A stretch of 64,000 bases of DNA from Ephemeroptericola cinctiostellae (GCF_003339525.1 NZ_CP031124.1:1426001-1490000), one strand, 5' to 3'; counted from the stretch's first letter, positions 9,560 to 18,703 are shown. Numbers and translations are program-made. Notes: generated by a model from the letters alone, not told the origin.

Positions 9560-11374
9560 TTGACTGCTATTCAGGCTGAATTTAAGCAAAGACTTGAGCA
9601 AATTTTAAAAGATAGATTTGTTGCGAGTATGCCCAAAACAAAGAGTACGTGTGATGAAGCAAAATCATGTTCTCGCGCATTGGCTGCATTTGCCTTGAAT
9701 AAACGTCTGGATATTAAACCTCAAGAGGCCGCAAAATCTGTCATTGATGATGTTAACGATCATGGTATTGATGCAATTTATTACCATAAAGCAGAAAATA
9801 GCGAAGAAGATGGTACTTTATACTTAGTACAAGCAAAACTAAACGACAATAAAAATTTCGAGCAAGAGGACGCTCTTTGCATGATGGATGGTGTTCGTAA
9901 AATATTGCGTCAAGAATTTGATAGTTTTAATGACCTCGTTAAAAATCGTCAAACAGAGATTGTGCAAGCATTAGACGAGTGTACGCACATTCAGTTACTT
10001 GTGATTTATACGGGTAATGATGTCTCACAAACTGCCAAACAAAAATTTGATACTTTATTCAATGATCGTGATGACTTGGATGAGCGTCTTTGTCAGATGA
10101 TTGACTATTTTTCGCCACAAGAGATTGAGGATAAATTAAGAGAAGAGCAATCGCACAAACCTATTCATACTGACTTGTATTTAACCAAAAGCCAAAAAAT
10201 CGACCAAGATTCTCTCACCTACTATGGGCTTGTAAATATCACTGACATGATTGACTTACACGTGCAGCATGGTAAAGCCTTATTTGAGCACAATATTAGA
10301 TATTTTTTGGGTACATCAAAATCGACGGTTAACCAATCTATCCAAAAAACCTTACGTGAACACCCTCAACAATTTTTTTATTTGAATAATGGAATTACAG
10401 CAATTGCCGAGATTATAGAGCCAAAATCTAATCATAATCGAGGCAAAAGTGGTATTCAAAAAATTAAAGTACGTGGGTTGTCCATTATCAACGGTGCTCA
10501 AACGATTTCTACCTGTGCTGATTTTGCTCAAAACAATCCTGATGTTGATTTAAGTGCAGCGAAAGTGATGTTTACACTGATTAAAGCCGATGCGCGAGCA
10601 TTTGGGGCGAAAATTACCAAAGCGCGTAATCATCAAAATCCAGTTACAACCAATAATTTTGCCGCATTAGATCCGATACAAGAGCGAATTCGCCAAGATA
10701 TTGCTGTACTCAATGAAGGCTATGTTTACTCTTATCGTCCAGAAGCTATTGTGAACAGTACTCATGTGATTCGGCTTGAAGACGCTTTAAATGCGTTGCT
10801 GCTTGTAAGCAACAACCCAACGTATCCCGCCCAAATAAAGCACAATGCAAATGCCTTAAATCATAAAGATAGTTCGGCCTATAAAGAAGTTTTTACTGAA
10901 GATCTGAGGGCAATTAAACTCTTAAATGCCACGCTTGTGTACCAAACCTTGCAAAGCGTCATTTTGGATTATGAACGAGGAAGTCAAGGTCAAGAAAAAT
11001 TGGTTTTACGGCACGGCAAATTTGTCATCATTGCTGTAATGATGAAATGCTTGAAGAAAAATTGGATTGATTTAGAGCGAATTATAGACATTGAAAAATT
11101 AAAAAACACACTGAGCAGTCCATTAGATGAGTTACGTCAGCAGATCATTGATTCTTTTATTTCTACTGCATATAAAGGGCCTTTAGCTTTTTTTAAAAGT
11201 CAGGTGGATGTGGTGGATTTGATGGATCGTATTATGAGAACTCATTTTTGGCTTGTATCAGATATCGCATTAGACAAAATGCCCAAGGGACTTTTCGATA
11301 AGTTCCCCAAAGAATCTCGCTTTAACTACATGGTGCAGCGAGCACCACAAATTGAATTTAGAGAAGCACAATGA
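9560..11374 (+). CDS. AIPR-family abortive infection/phage resistance protein with nuclease-like N terminus
   Basis: 604 residues, starting at TTG (9560) behind a strong GGGAGG ribosome site. The middle carries the AIPR signature: FFYLNNGITAI (about 274-284), then LSIINGAQTIST (about 309-320) and the KITKARNHQNPV stretch. The N terminus has GIDAI (D71) and LVQAK (Q91, K93), the D...QxK pattern of the PD-(D/E)XK nuclease fold that is common in this family. The gene is visibly more AT-rich than its neighbours. It overlaps the methyltransferase gene by ATGA at 11371-11374, so the two are translationally coupled. AIPR proteins (PF10592) are associated with phage resistance, but the mechanism in this context is not established. 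Standard type III systems have no such subunit. Confidence 0.85.
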   Translation: MTAIQAEFKQRLEQILKDRFVASMPKTKSTCDEAKSCSRALAAFALNKRLDIKPQEAAKSVIDDVNDHGIDAIYYHKAENSEEDGTLYLVQAKLNDNKNFEQEDALCMMDGVRKILRQEFDSFNDLVKNRQTEIVQALDECTHIQLLVIYTGNDVSQTAKQKFDTLFNDRDDLDERLCQMIDYFSPQEIEDKLREEQSHKPIHTDLYLTKSQKIDQDSLTYYGLVNITDMIDLHVQHGKALFEHNIRYFLGTSKSTVNQSIQKTLREHPQQFFYLNNGITAIAEIIEPKSNHNRGKSGIQKIKVRGLSIINGAQTISTCADFAQNNPDVDLSAAKVMFTLIKADARAFGAKITKARNHQNPVTTNNFAALDPIQERIRQDIAVLNEGYVYSYRPEAIVNSTHVIRLEDALNALLLVSNNPTYPAQIKHNANALNHKDSSAYKEVFTEDLRAIKLLNATLVYQTLQSVILDYERGSQGQEKLVLRHGKFVIIAVMMKCLKKNWIDLERIIDIEKLKNTLSSPLDELRQQIIDSFISTAYKGPLAFFKSQVDVVDLMDRIMRTHFWLVSDIALDKMPKGLFDKFPKESRFNYMVQRAPQIEFREAQ

Positions 11375-13083
11375 AAAAACAGAAACTCGAACTCACTTGG
11401 ATTGGCAAGGAACTGCGCCCGAAGTTGGAGGCGCGGATTTTATTGGAGGATGCGGCTCGTTCGTATCATGCGAAGTCGCGGGTGGGTGAGCGGGATATTT
11501 TTGACAATCAATTGATTTTTGGGGATAACTTGCTGGCGTTGAAGGCGTTGGAGCAGGAGTATGCGGGGCGGGTGAAATGTGTGTTTATTGACCCGCCGTA
11601 CAACACGGGCAGTGCGTTTACGCATTATGACGATGGTTTGGAGCACAGTATTTGGTTGGGTTTGATGCGTGACCGCCTCGAAATCATCCGCCGCCTGATG
11701 AGTGATGATGGTAGTTTGTGGATTACGATTGATGACAATGAATGCCATTATTTGAAAGTTTTGTGTGATGAAGTTTTTGGGCGTGGGAATTTTGTGGCGA
11801 ATGTGGTTTGGCAGAAACGAACATCGCCAGACAATCGTCTACGATTAGGCAATGCGCATGACCATGTTCTTGTTTATGGTAAATCGCCGCTAATGCATCA
11901 AACCTTTAACCAATTACAAGTGAGTGAATCACGTAAAAAAGACTTCAAGAATCCTGATGGTGACCAAAGAGGTGCGTGGGCTTCAACAGATTTCACAGGA
12001 ATGACTGGGCATGCTACAAAATCACAGTTTTATACAATTGTCTCGCCAAACGGAAAGAAGCATCCTCCACCAGAAGGCCGTTGTTGGGCTATCAGTGAAG
12101 ATAACTTTAACAAACTAATGCTGGAAAACCGAGTTTGGTTTGGTGCGGATGGAAATGCACGCCCTCGATTAAAGCGGTTTTTGTCGGAAATGGAAGGACA
12201 AAATGCTTGGTCATGGTGGAGTAATGATGAAGTAGGTCACAATCAAGAAGCGAAAAAAGAAATTAATACCCTCTTTGGTGCCGACAATCCATTTGATACT
12301 CCAAAGCCCGAACGCCTTTTACAACGCATTATCCACTTAGCCACCAACCCCAACGACCTCGTCCTCGATTCCTTCGCAGGCAGCGGCACCACAGGCGCGG
12401 TTGCGCACAAGATGGGTCGCCGTTGGATCATGATTGAGTTGGGTGAGCATTGTCATACGCATATTATTCCGCGCTTGCAAAAGGTGATTGATGGCACCGA
12501 CCAAGGCGGCATCAGCAAGGCGGTCGATTGGCAGGGCGGCGGTGGGTTTCGTTACTATCACCTTGCGCCAACCTTGATTATCAAAGACCGTTGGGGCAAT
12601 GACATCATCAATCCTGAATACAATGCGGCGATGCTGGCGGAGGCTTTGTGTAAGTTGGAGGCGTTTACCTATGCGCCATCGGAGGTGCATTGGTGGCAGC
12701 AGGGGTATTCGAGCGAGACGGATTTTATTTATGTGACCACGCAGAGTTTGTCGGTGGCGCAGTTGCAGGTTTTGAGTGATGAGGTGGGCGCACATCGGTC
12801 GTTGTTGGTGTGCTGTTCGGCGTTTCGTGGGATTAAGTCGAGCGAGGCGATGGTGCGCTTCCCGAATTTGAGCTTGAAAAAGATTCCTAAGATGGTCTTG
12901 TCACGCTGCGAGTGGGGGCATGATGATTACAGCCTGAATGTGGCGAATTTACCGATGGCCGAGCCTACGCCTGTGAGCGTATCGCAAGCATCTGAGGTGG
13001 CCAATACACGCAAAACCCCGCGCGGTAAGGTGGTGCGTGATGATGCGCCTTTGTTGGATGGGTTGTTTGAGGCGTCAGAGTAG
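11371..13083 (+). CDS. Type III-like DNA adenine methyltransferase (Mod, beta class)
   Basis: 570 residues, shorter than EcoP-type Mod (about 645). Motif IV is FIDPPYNTG (DPPY at 74-77) and comes before the SAM-binding motif DSFAGSGTTGA (about 334-344): the beta-class order, with DPPY pointing to N6-adenine. The region between (about 145-300) is the target-recognition domain; its base composition is more AT-rich than the flanks, suggesting recombination. The last about 150 residues, after the Rossmann core, are a family-specific tail that may contact the helicase subunit. The ATG overlaps the AIPR stop. I see no simple repeats of the kind that make mod genes phase-variable. It should provide both modification and sequence recognition for the restriction subunit at 13284. 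Confidence 0.92.
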   Translation: MKKQKLELTWIGKELRPKLEARILLEDAARSYHAKSRVGERDIFDNQLIFGDNLLALKALEQEYAGRVKCVFIDPPYNTGSAFTHYDDGLEHSIWLGLMRDRLEIIRRLMSDDGSLWITIDDNECHYLKVLCDEVFGRGNFVANVVWQKRTSPDNRLRLGNAHDHVLVYGKSPLMHQTFNQLQVSESRKKDFKNPDGDQRGAWASTDFTGMTGHATKSQFYTIVSPNGKKHPPPEGRCWAISEDNFNKLMLENRVWFGADGNARPRLKRFLSEMEGQNAWSWWSNDEVGHNQEAKKEINTLFGADNPFDTPKPERLLQRIIHLATNPNDLVLDSFAGSGTTGAVAHKMGRRWIMIELGEHCHTHIIPRLQKVIDGTDQGGISKAVDWQGGGGFRYYHLAPTLIIKDRWGNDIINPEYNAAMLAEALCKLEAFTYAPSEVHWWQQGYSSETDFIYVTTQSLSVAQLQVLSDEVGAHRSLLVCCSAFRGIKSSEAMVRFPNLSLKKIPKMVLSRCEWGHDDYSLNVANLPMAEPTPVSVSQASEVANTRKTPRGKVVRDDAPLLDGLFEASE

Positions 13084-13084
13084 A

Positions 13085-13198
13085 TTTTTGCGAGGGCAGT
13101 TACTCGAAGATTTCGATCAACTGAACAATGTTTTGAATGACTTCCAGTTATCCGAGAAATTCGGATCACTGAGCGATTATAAATTTTGCAGTTATTAA
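13085..13198 (+). pseudogene. Possible remnant of a lost gene between mod and res
   Basis: In the frame starting at 13085 the translation is plausible protein (RFLRGQLLEDFDQLNNVL, then NDFQLSEKFGSLSDY) and ends at TAA 13196-13198. It has no start codon, no ribosome site and is only about 37 codons. It could be the 3' scar of a gene deleted from the operon. It may also be chance. Confidence 0.25.
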
Positions 13199-13216
13199 GT
13201 ATGACTTAATAACTGC
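13188..13216. repeat. Perfect 13-bp inverted repeat between mod and res
   Basis: GCAGTTATTAAGT (13188-13200) and ACTTAATAACTGC (13204-13216) are separated by only 3 bases. A smaller palindrome (ATCCGA/TCGGAT, 13150-13166) lies just upstream. There is no T tail, so it is not an obvious terminator. It may be an operator, an mRNA-processing hairpin or a protective 3' end for the upstream transcript. Confidence 0.7.
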
Positions 13217-13283
13217 CTGAGGGCATCAGACATCATGGCGTGTTGAATACCGTGGGGTCAGGTAAATATTAAGGGATAAATTC

Positions 13284-16004
13284 ATGATGAGTAACAACCG
13301 ACCAGCAGAGCAAGTCGTTCATTGGGTGGATAAGCGTTTGTCTTTACGCGCGCCTCAGGCGGAATCTTTGGCAAAGTTGCATCAGGCGATTGATTTGTCG
13401 AGTGGTTTGCTCTCGCATGAGCGTGATTTGGGCGAGGTGCTTGCGGCTTTGCGCGAGGCGTTTCCGACGTTGTCTGATTTTGAGCGTGATTTTCCGTCGT
13501 TGTGTTTTGCGTTGGCGACGGGGGTGGGTAAAACGCGCTTGATGGGGGCGTTTGTGTCGTATCTGCATTTGGCTTATGGGATTAATAATTTTTTTGTACT
13601 GGCGCCGAATTTGACGATTTATAACAAGTTGATTGCGGACTTTACGCCGAACACGCCGAAGTATGTGTTTAAGGGCATTTCGGAATTTGGGCAGCAGCCA
13701 CCCGAGATAATCACTGGGGATAATTACGAGGAGCGTGGCGCGAATATCGGATTGTTGAGCCCTGTGACGATTAATATTTTTAATATCTCGAAGATTAATT
13801 CTGAAGTCCGAGGTGGCAAAGAGCCACGGATTAAGCGGATGCGTGAAGTTTTGGGCGACAGTTATTTTAATTATTTGGCCAATCTGGATGATTTGGTTTT
13901 GCTGATGGATGAGTCGCACCGTTATCGTGCGCAGGCGGGCATACGCTCGATCAATGATTTGCGCCCTTTGCTGGGTTTGGAGTTGACGGCTACGCCTTTT
14001 GTCGAGGCGACGAGCGGCAAAACTGTGGCTTTTAAGAATGTGGTGATGGATTATCCCTTGGGTCGGGCTTTGGATGATGGCTTTGTGAAGTCACCTGCTG
14101 TGGTGACGCAACGCAATTTTGATGCGTCACAATACAGCCCCGCAGAGTTGGAGCATATTAAGTTGGAGGACGGTATTCGTTTGCATGAGACGACCAAGGT
14201 GGAGTTACTGACCTATGCTCGTGAAAACAATGTGGCGGTGGTCAAGCCTTTTATGTTGGTGATTGCCCGAGATACGACCCATGCACAGCAACTCAAAAGC
14301 TTGATGGAGTCGGATGCTTTTTATGAAGGGCGTTATTGGGACAAGGTGATTCAGGTCGATTCGAGCCAAACGGGTGCGAAAGAAGAGGAGATGATTGCAC
14401 GACTGTTGGCGGTAGAGAGCTTTGATGAGCCGACCGAGATTGTGGTGCATGTGAATATGCTCAAAGAGGGTTGGGATGTGACCAACTTGTACACCATCGT
14501 GCCGCTGCGTGCGGCGAATGCGCGAACTTTGGTTGAGCAATCGATTGGCCGTGGCTTGCGTTTGCCTTATGGCGCACGCACAGGGGTGGATGCGGTGGAT
14601 AGACTGAATATCATTGCGCATGATAAGTTCCAAGAGATTGTTGATGATGCCAATCGAGCGGGTTCGCCGATTCGTTTGCAGCAGTTGATTTTGGATGCGC
14701 CGAATAAGGATGATGCCAAAGTCAGTTTGCAAGTGCTGTCCAATACGGAGCATTTATTGGGGTTGGTAACGCCCAACGCTCACAAAGATTCGCTTAAAAG
14801 TGATGGTGGTGAGGCGTCGGGCAACGCCAAGCCTGTTTTTGCCAATGAGCAAGAGCGTGAGGTGGCAAGGGTGGTTTTGCAGCAGGTACAGGCTTTGGAA
14901 TTGGAGCGTGGTTTGGTGCCAAATTCTGTGGCACTGAGCACACCTGAAGTGCAAAAAATCATTACCGAACGGGTGGCTGAGTCGATTAAACCCAAGCAAG
15001 CGGGGCTTTTGGATGAGGCGGACACCGCACAAACGGTTGTGAATGTGGCTGATGTGGTGGCGAAAACGACTGCGATTTTTCAAGCCCAAATCATTGATAT
15101 CCCGAGAATTGTTGTGGTGCCAACAGGTGAGGTGAGTTCTGGTTTTCACCCATTTAAGTTGGATGTGGCGCAACTGCGTTTACAACCTGCAACCCGTGAG
15201 ATTGTTGGACAGGATTTACACAGCCACAGTCAATTTACGATGACGGCTGAAACTGGGTTTACTGAAGAGCGGTTGGAGAATTATGTGGTGCATGCATTGA
15301 TGGACTTTGAGGATGTGGATTATTTTACCCAAGCCGATTTGCTTTATGATTTGGCGGGGCAAATGGTGGCGCATTTGCGCAGTTATTTGACCGACGATGA
15401 TGCGCGCAATGTATTGATTCAGTATCGACGCATGATTGCGCAAACCATTCATGCGCAAATGATGGCGCATTTTTGGGAAACCGCCACCGCTTACGAGGCA
15501 CAAGTCAGTCGTGGATTTACCAGTTTAAAAACATCCAACATCACCACTTCCGCTAATGAGCCTATTCATCATTTTCGTCAAACGGTAACGGAGCTGGGGC
15601 GGATTAAGCAGATGGTGTTTGGTGGGTTTGAAAAGTGTTTGTATCCTGTACAAAAATTTGACTCGGATACGGAACGGCGATTCTCAGTTTTGGCTGAACG
15701 CGATGCGATGAAGTGGTTTAAGCCTGTCAAAGGGCAGTTTCAAATTTATTATAAACGCGGCGGCGAGCAGCCTGAATATGTGCCTGATTTTGTGTTGGAG
15801 ATGACCGATGTAATTGTAATGGTTGAGACCAAGGCACGCAATGAGATGAATAACGAAGAGGTTCAGGCAAAAGCCAGTGCCGCTCAAACGTGGTGCACGC
15901 ATGCGAGTGACTACAATACCCAATTTGGCGGCAAGCCTTGGCGCTATGTGCTGGTTGCGCATGATGACGTGGGTGAAATGAAGAAGGTTATTGATTTCAT
16001 ATGA
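13284..16004 (+). CDS. Type III-like restriction subunit (Res): DEAD helicase plus PD-(D/E)XK nuclease
   Basis: 906 residues. Walker A is LATGVGKTRLMGAF (K83), motif II is LLMDESHRYRA (about 205-215), motif III is LELTATPF. Motif V/VI region: HVNMLKEGWDVTNLYT then LVEQSIGRGLRLP. The C terminus has YVPDFVLE and VMVETKA (about residues 831-851), a D-x13-ExK active site of the Mrr-like nuclease fold used by type III Res subunits. The start is ATG at 13284 behind AAGGGAT; a second ATG follows directly. It is separated from mod by 200 bases with palindromes, so its expression may be partly independent. With Mod it should make an ATP-dependent restriction complex. A terminator follows at 16148. Confidence 0.92.
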   Translation: MMSNNRPAEQVVHWVDKRLSLRAPQAESLAKLHQAIDLSSGLLSHERDLGEVLAALREAFPTLSDFERDFPSLCFALATGVGKTRLMGAFVSYLHLAYGINNFFVLAPNLTIYNKLIADFTPNTPKYVFKGISEFGQQPPEIITGDNYEERGANIGLLSPVTINIFNISKINSEVRGGKEPRIKRMREVLGDSYFNYLANLDDLVLLMDESHRYRAQAGIRSINDLRPLLGLELTATPFVEATSGKTVAFKNVVMDYPLGRALDDGFVKSPAVVTQRNFDASQYSPAELEHIKLEDGIRLHETTKVELLTYARENNVAVVKPFMLVIARDTTHAQQLKSLMESDAFYEGRYWDKVIQVDSSQTGAKEEEMIARLLAVESFDEPTEIVVHVNMLKEGWDVTNLYTIVPLRAANARTLVEQSIGRGLRLPYGARTGVDAVDRLNIIAHDKFQEIVDDANRAGSPIRLQQLILDAPNKDDAKVSLQVLSNTEHLLGLVTPNAHKDSLKSDGGEASGNAKPVFANEQEREVARVVLQQVQALELERGLVPNSVALSTPEVQKIITERVAESIKPKQAGLLDEADTAQTVVNVADVVAKTTAIFQAQIIDIPRIVVVPTGEVSSGFHPFKLDVAQLRLQPATREIVGQDLHSHSQFTMTAETGFTEERLENYVVHALMDFEDVDYFTQADLLYDLAGQMVAHLRSYLTDDDARNVLIQYRRMIAQTIHAQMMAHFWETATAYEAQVSRGFTSLKTSNITTSANEPIHHFRQTVTELGRIKQMVFGGFEKCLYPVQKFDSDTERRFSVLAERDAMKWFKPVKGQFQIYYKRGGEQPEYVPDFVLEMTDVIVMVETKARNEMNNEEVQAKASAAQTWCTHASDYNTQFGGKPWRYVLVAHDDVGEMKKVIDFI

Positions 16005-16337
16005 TTGATTTGGAATATTAAGCTGATGGTAAACACGGGCGTATAGATGTTTTTTTGCAGGCTATGGCTTTAGCCTTGGCGGCTATGAGGGACGTATCGT
16101 TGATGACACTTTAAGTGTCGTATGGTAAGTGATTGTTAAGTGAATGGGCGCAACATCAATTTGGTGTTGCGCTTTTTTATGTCATCAAGGTTTTAATTGG
16201 TGATTGTTACTGCCTCTCGTGCTATTTATTGGTTTTAATTGCTGGATTCGATGGTGAAATGCGGTTAAAATTATGCCTTTTGACGGGTATTGTAAGCTGT
16301 AATGCCTGCTTTATCCAAAATGTAAAGGAATGTGCTT
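16005..16337. other. Intergenic region after the defence operon
   Basis: 333 bases without a convincing gene. It holds a small palindrome (GACACTTTAAGTGTC, 16102-16116) and the terminator at 16148-16178. The 72-codon frame from 16133 lies across the terminator and has no ribosome site, so I do not call it. Confidence 0.6.
16148..16178 (+). terminator. Rho-independent terminator after res
   Basis: Arms GCGCAACA (16148-16155) and TGTTGCGC (16165-16172), extended inward by three more pairs, followed by T6. It marks the end of the defence operon about 145 bases after the res stop. Confidence 0.88.
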
Positions 16338-17738
16338 GTGAGTTCTCATGATAATGCGCCACGCGATGGGTTTGGTTCGAAGTTTGGGGCGTTGGCGGCG
16401 GCGGCTGGGTCTGCGATTGGGTTGGGGAATATTTGGAAGTTTCCTTACATTGTGGGGCAGAATGGTGGCGCGGCTTTGGTGTTTGTGTTTTTGATTTTTA
16501 TTGTGTGCATTGGTGTGCCTGTGATGTTGGCTGAGTTTTTGATCGGGCGGCGGACGCAGCGTACGGCGGTGACGGCTTTTAAAACATTGAAACCAAAATC
16601 GCCGTGGTTTTTAACGGGTTTGCTTGGGGTGTTGACGGCATTTTTGATTTTGTCGTTTTATAGTGTGGTGGCAGGTTGGACTTTGCATTACACGTATTTT
16701 TCGTTGACCCAAAATTTGGTGGGTAATACGCCTGAGTTGATCAATCAAAAATTTGGTGCATTTGTCTCGAATCCTTGGCAGCCTGTGTTCTGGGAGGTGG
16801 TGTTCTCGATGTTGACTGCGGGCATTGTGTGGGGTGGTGTGCAAAATGGGATTGAGAAGTATTCTAAAATTTTGATGCCGTTGTTGTTTGTGATTTTATT
16901 GATGTTGGTGATCCGTTCGGTGACTTTGCCTGGGGCGAGCAAGGGGATTGAGTTTTTCTTGAAGCCTGATTTCAGCAAGTTGACCAAAGAGGGGGTGTTG
17001 ATTGCTTTGGGTCATGCCTTTTTCTCTTTGTCGTTGGGCATGGGGACGATGATTGCATATGGGTCGTATATTCGTAAGGATCAAAGTTTACTGTCGATGA
17101 CTTTGCAAGTGAGTTTGGCGGATACAGCGGTGGCGATTTTGGCGGGTCTGGCGATTTTCCCTGCGGTGTTTGCTTTTGGTTTGAGCCCGTCTGAGGGTGT
17201 GGGGCTGGTGTTTAAAGTGTTGCCGAATGTGTTTAATCAGATGCCTGGCGGTACTTTTTTCTCTGTGGCCTTTTTTATGTTGTTGGCGGTGGCGGCATTG
17301 ACGTCGACGATTTCGGTGCTTGAAGTGATTGTGATGTACATGGTGGAGGAGCTGAATTTCTCTCGCCGTGCCGCTGTGTTGTTGGGTTTTTTGTCGACGA
17401 CGTTGCTGGGTGCATTGTGTTCTTTGTCGATGAGTCCTGATTCTGTGGTGTCGACTTGGACATTCCCGATTTTGAAAAGTGCAAGCGAAGGCTTTAGCCA
17501 AGTGCCTTTGTTCGACTTTTTTGAGTGGTGGGCTTCGAATGTGTTTTTGCCTTTGGGCGGTTTATTGATTGCATTTTTTGTGGGTTGGCGCATGTTGAAG
17601 TCGGATATTGTGGATGAGTTGAGCAGCAATGGTCAACATACTTTGCCTTGGTATCATGTGTTTATTTTTGCTTTGCGCGTGTTGGCACCGATTGCGATTG
17701 TGGTGATTTTCATGTCGCAGTTGGGCGTGTTTAAATAA
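16338..17738 (+). CDS. Sodium-dependent transporter, NSS (SNF) family
   Basis: About 466 residues with 11-12 membrane helices. The N terminus has the family signature GSAIGLGNIWKFPYIVGQNGGAA, which carries the sodium site and the unwound helix 1, followed by a second sodium-site stretch around SLSLGMGTMIAYGSY. GTG at 16338 has AAAGGAA seven bases upstream; an in-frame GTG at 16332 is the alternative. Bacterial members import amino acids with sodium. Substrate cannot be assigned. It has its own terminator at 17785, so it is a single-gene unit between the defence block and ung. Confidence 0.92.
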   Translation: MSSHDNAPRDGFGSKFGALAAAAGSAIGLGNIWKFPYIVGQNGGAALVFVFLIFIVCIGVPVMLAEFLIGRRTQRTAVTAFKTLKPKSPWFLTGLLGVLTAFLILSFYSVVAGWTLHYTYFSLTQNLVGNTPELINQKFGAFVSNPWQPVFWEVVFSMLTAGIVWGGVQNGIEKYSKILMPLLFVILLMLVIRSVTLPGASKGIEFFLKPDFSKLTKEGVLIALGHAFFSLSLGMGTMIAYGSYIRKDQSLLSMTLQVSLADTAVAILAGLAIFPAVFAFGLSPSEGVGLVFKVLPNVFNQMPGGTFFSVAFFMLLAVAALTSTISVLEVIVMYMVEELNFSRRAAVLLGFLSTTLLGALCSLSMSPDSVVSTWTFPILKSASEGFSQVPLFDFFEWWASNVFLPLGGLLIAFFVGWRMLKSDIVDELSSNGQHTLPWYHVFIFALRVLAPIAIVVIFMSQLGVFK

Positions 17739-17784
17739 ACATGTGGCATGAGAATCTTTGTGTTTCACCATGAAATGAGGTGAC

Positions 17785-17814
17785 GAAAAAACGTGGGCTT
17801 GCCTGCGTTTTTTC
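17785..17814 (+). terminator. Rho-independent terminator after the NSS transporter
   Basis: Arms GAAAAAACG (17785-17793) and CGTTTTTTC (17806-17814), with further pairing (including G-T wobbles) almost to a 2-nt loop. The T run is in the descending arm. Confidence 0.8.
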
Positions 17815-17967
17815 ATTTACGTGCTTTATTTGTGGTGTGTGCCGTGTTTTAAAAATGTGTTGTGTTTGAGGTGAATCACGTACACTGAGGGGCAATAAAC
17901 TGAGGAGCAATAAACAGCCTTGGTTTTGGGTAGTTAATGTTTTTAATGCGATGAGTGCAATGGAGCG

Positions 17968-18642
17968 ATGATGGATGTCAAAATTGAACCCAGTTGGAAA
18001 GCGGCTTTGGCTGAGGAGTTTGAAAAGCCCTATTTTTCAAACATAAAAACGGCATTGGTGACCGCACGTGAGGAGGGGAAAGAGGTTTACCCCCGTGGTG
18101 GTTTGATTTTTAATGCTTTTAATTCGACACCTTTGAGTGATGTCAAGGTGGTGATTTTGGGGCAGGATCCGTACCATCAGCCGAATCAGGCGATGGGTTT
18201 ATCATTTTCTGTGCCGCTGGGTGTAAAAACCCCCGCGTCGTTGCGCAATGTGTATAAGGAATTGGCGGCGACGGTAGCGGGTTTTGAGGTGCCGCAACAC
18301 GGTGATTTATCTCATTGGGCGACACAGGGTGTGTTGATGCTCAATGCGTCGTTGACGGTGGAGCGCGACAAGGCCGGCAGCCATGCGGGCATTGGCTGGC
18401 AGGTGTTCACCGATGCGGTGATCCAGGCAGTGTCTGAGCACTGTGAGGGTGTGGTGTTTTTGCTGTGGGGTAATTTTGCGAAGAAGAAGGCTGAATTGAT
18501 TGATGCATCGCGTCACCATGTGTTGACGGCGATCCATCCTTCACCATTGGCGGGGGGAGGGTTTCTAGGGTGTAACCACTTTGTGTTGACCAATCAGTTG
18601 TTGGTGGCGCAGGGGAAGTTGCCCATTGATTGGCAAGTGTGA
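17968..18642 (+). CDS. ung: Uracil-DNA glycosylase, family 1
   Basis: Removes uracil from DNA to start base excision repair. 224 residues, the usual length. Motifs: GQDPYHQPNQAMGLSFSV (catalytic Asp, about 65-82), LLNASLTVE, and the DNA-intercalation loop HPSPLA near residue 190. Two ATGs occur in a row (17968, 17971) behind GGAG; either gives the same enzyme. It lies alone, upstream of the TPP riboswitch. Confidence 0.97.
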   Translation: MMDVKIEPSWKAALAEEFEKPYFSNIKTALVTAREEGKEVYPRGGLIFNAFNSTPLSDVKVVILGQDPYHQPNQAMGLSFSVPLGVKTPASLRNVYKELAATVAGFEVPQHGDLSHWATQGVLMLNASLTVERDKAGSHAGIGWQVFTDAVIQAVSEHCEGVVFLLWGNFAKKKAELIDASRHHVLTAIHPSPLAGGGFLGCNHFVLTNQLLVAQGKLPIDWQV

Positions 18643-18703
18643 TGTGCGCGGTCCTTTGATTTACTTTTAGCGCATGACGTATTATGATTCGGCTTCAAAT
18701 TAA

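Noticed and set aside
11371..13083. Phase-variable repeats in mod
   Set aside because: I looked for homopolymer or short tandem repeats typical of phase-variable mod genes and saw none long enough.
6625..16004. Possible DISARM or BREX system
   Set aside because: The SNF2 helicase and adenine methylase recall type I DISARM, but DrmA, DrmB and DrmC are missing, and the last gene is a type III-like Res with its own nuclease. No BREX marker (PglZ, BrxC, PglX) is present.
16133..16351. Frame of 72 codons after the res terminator
   Set aside because: It starts at a non-ATG codon upstream of the terminator stem, spans the stem, and has a Cys/Leu-rich random composition.
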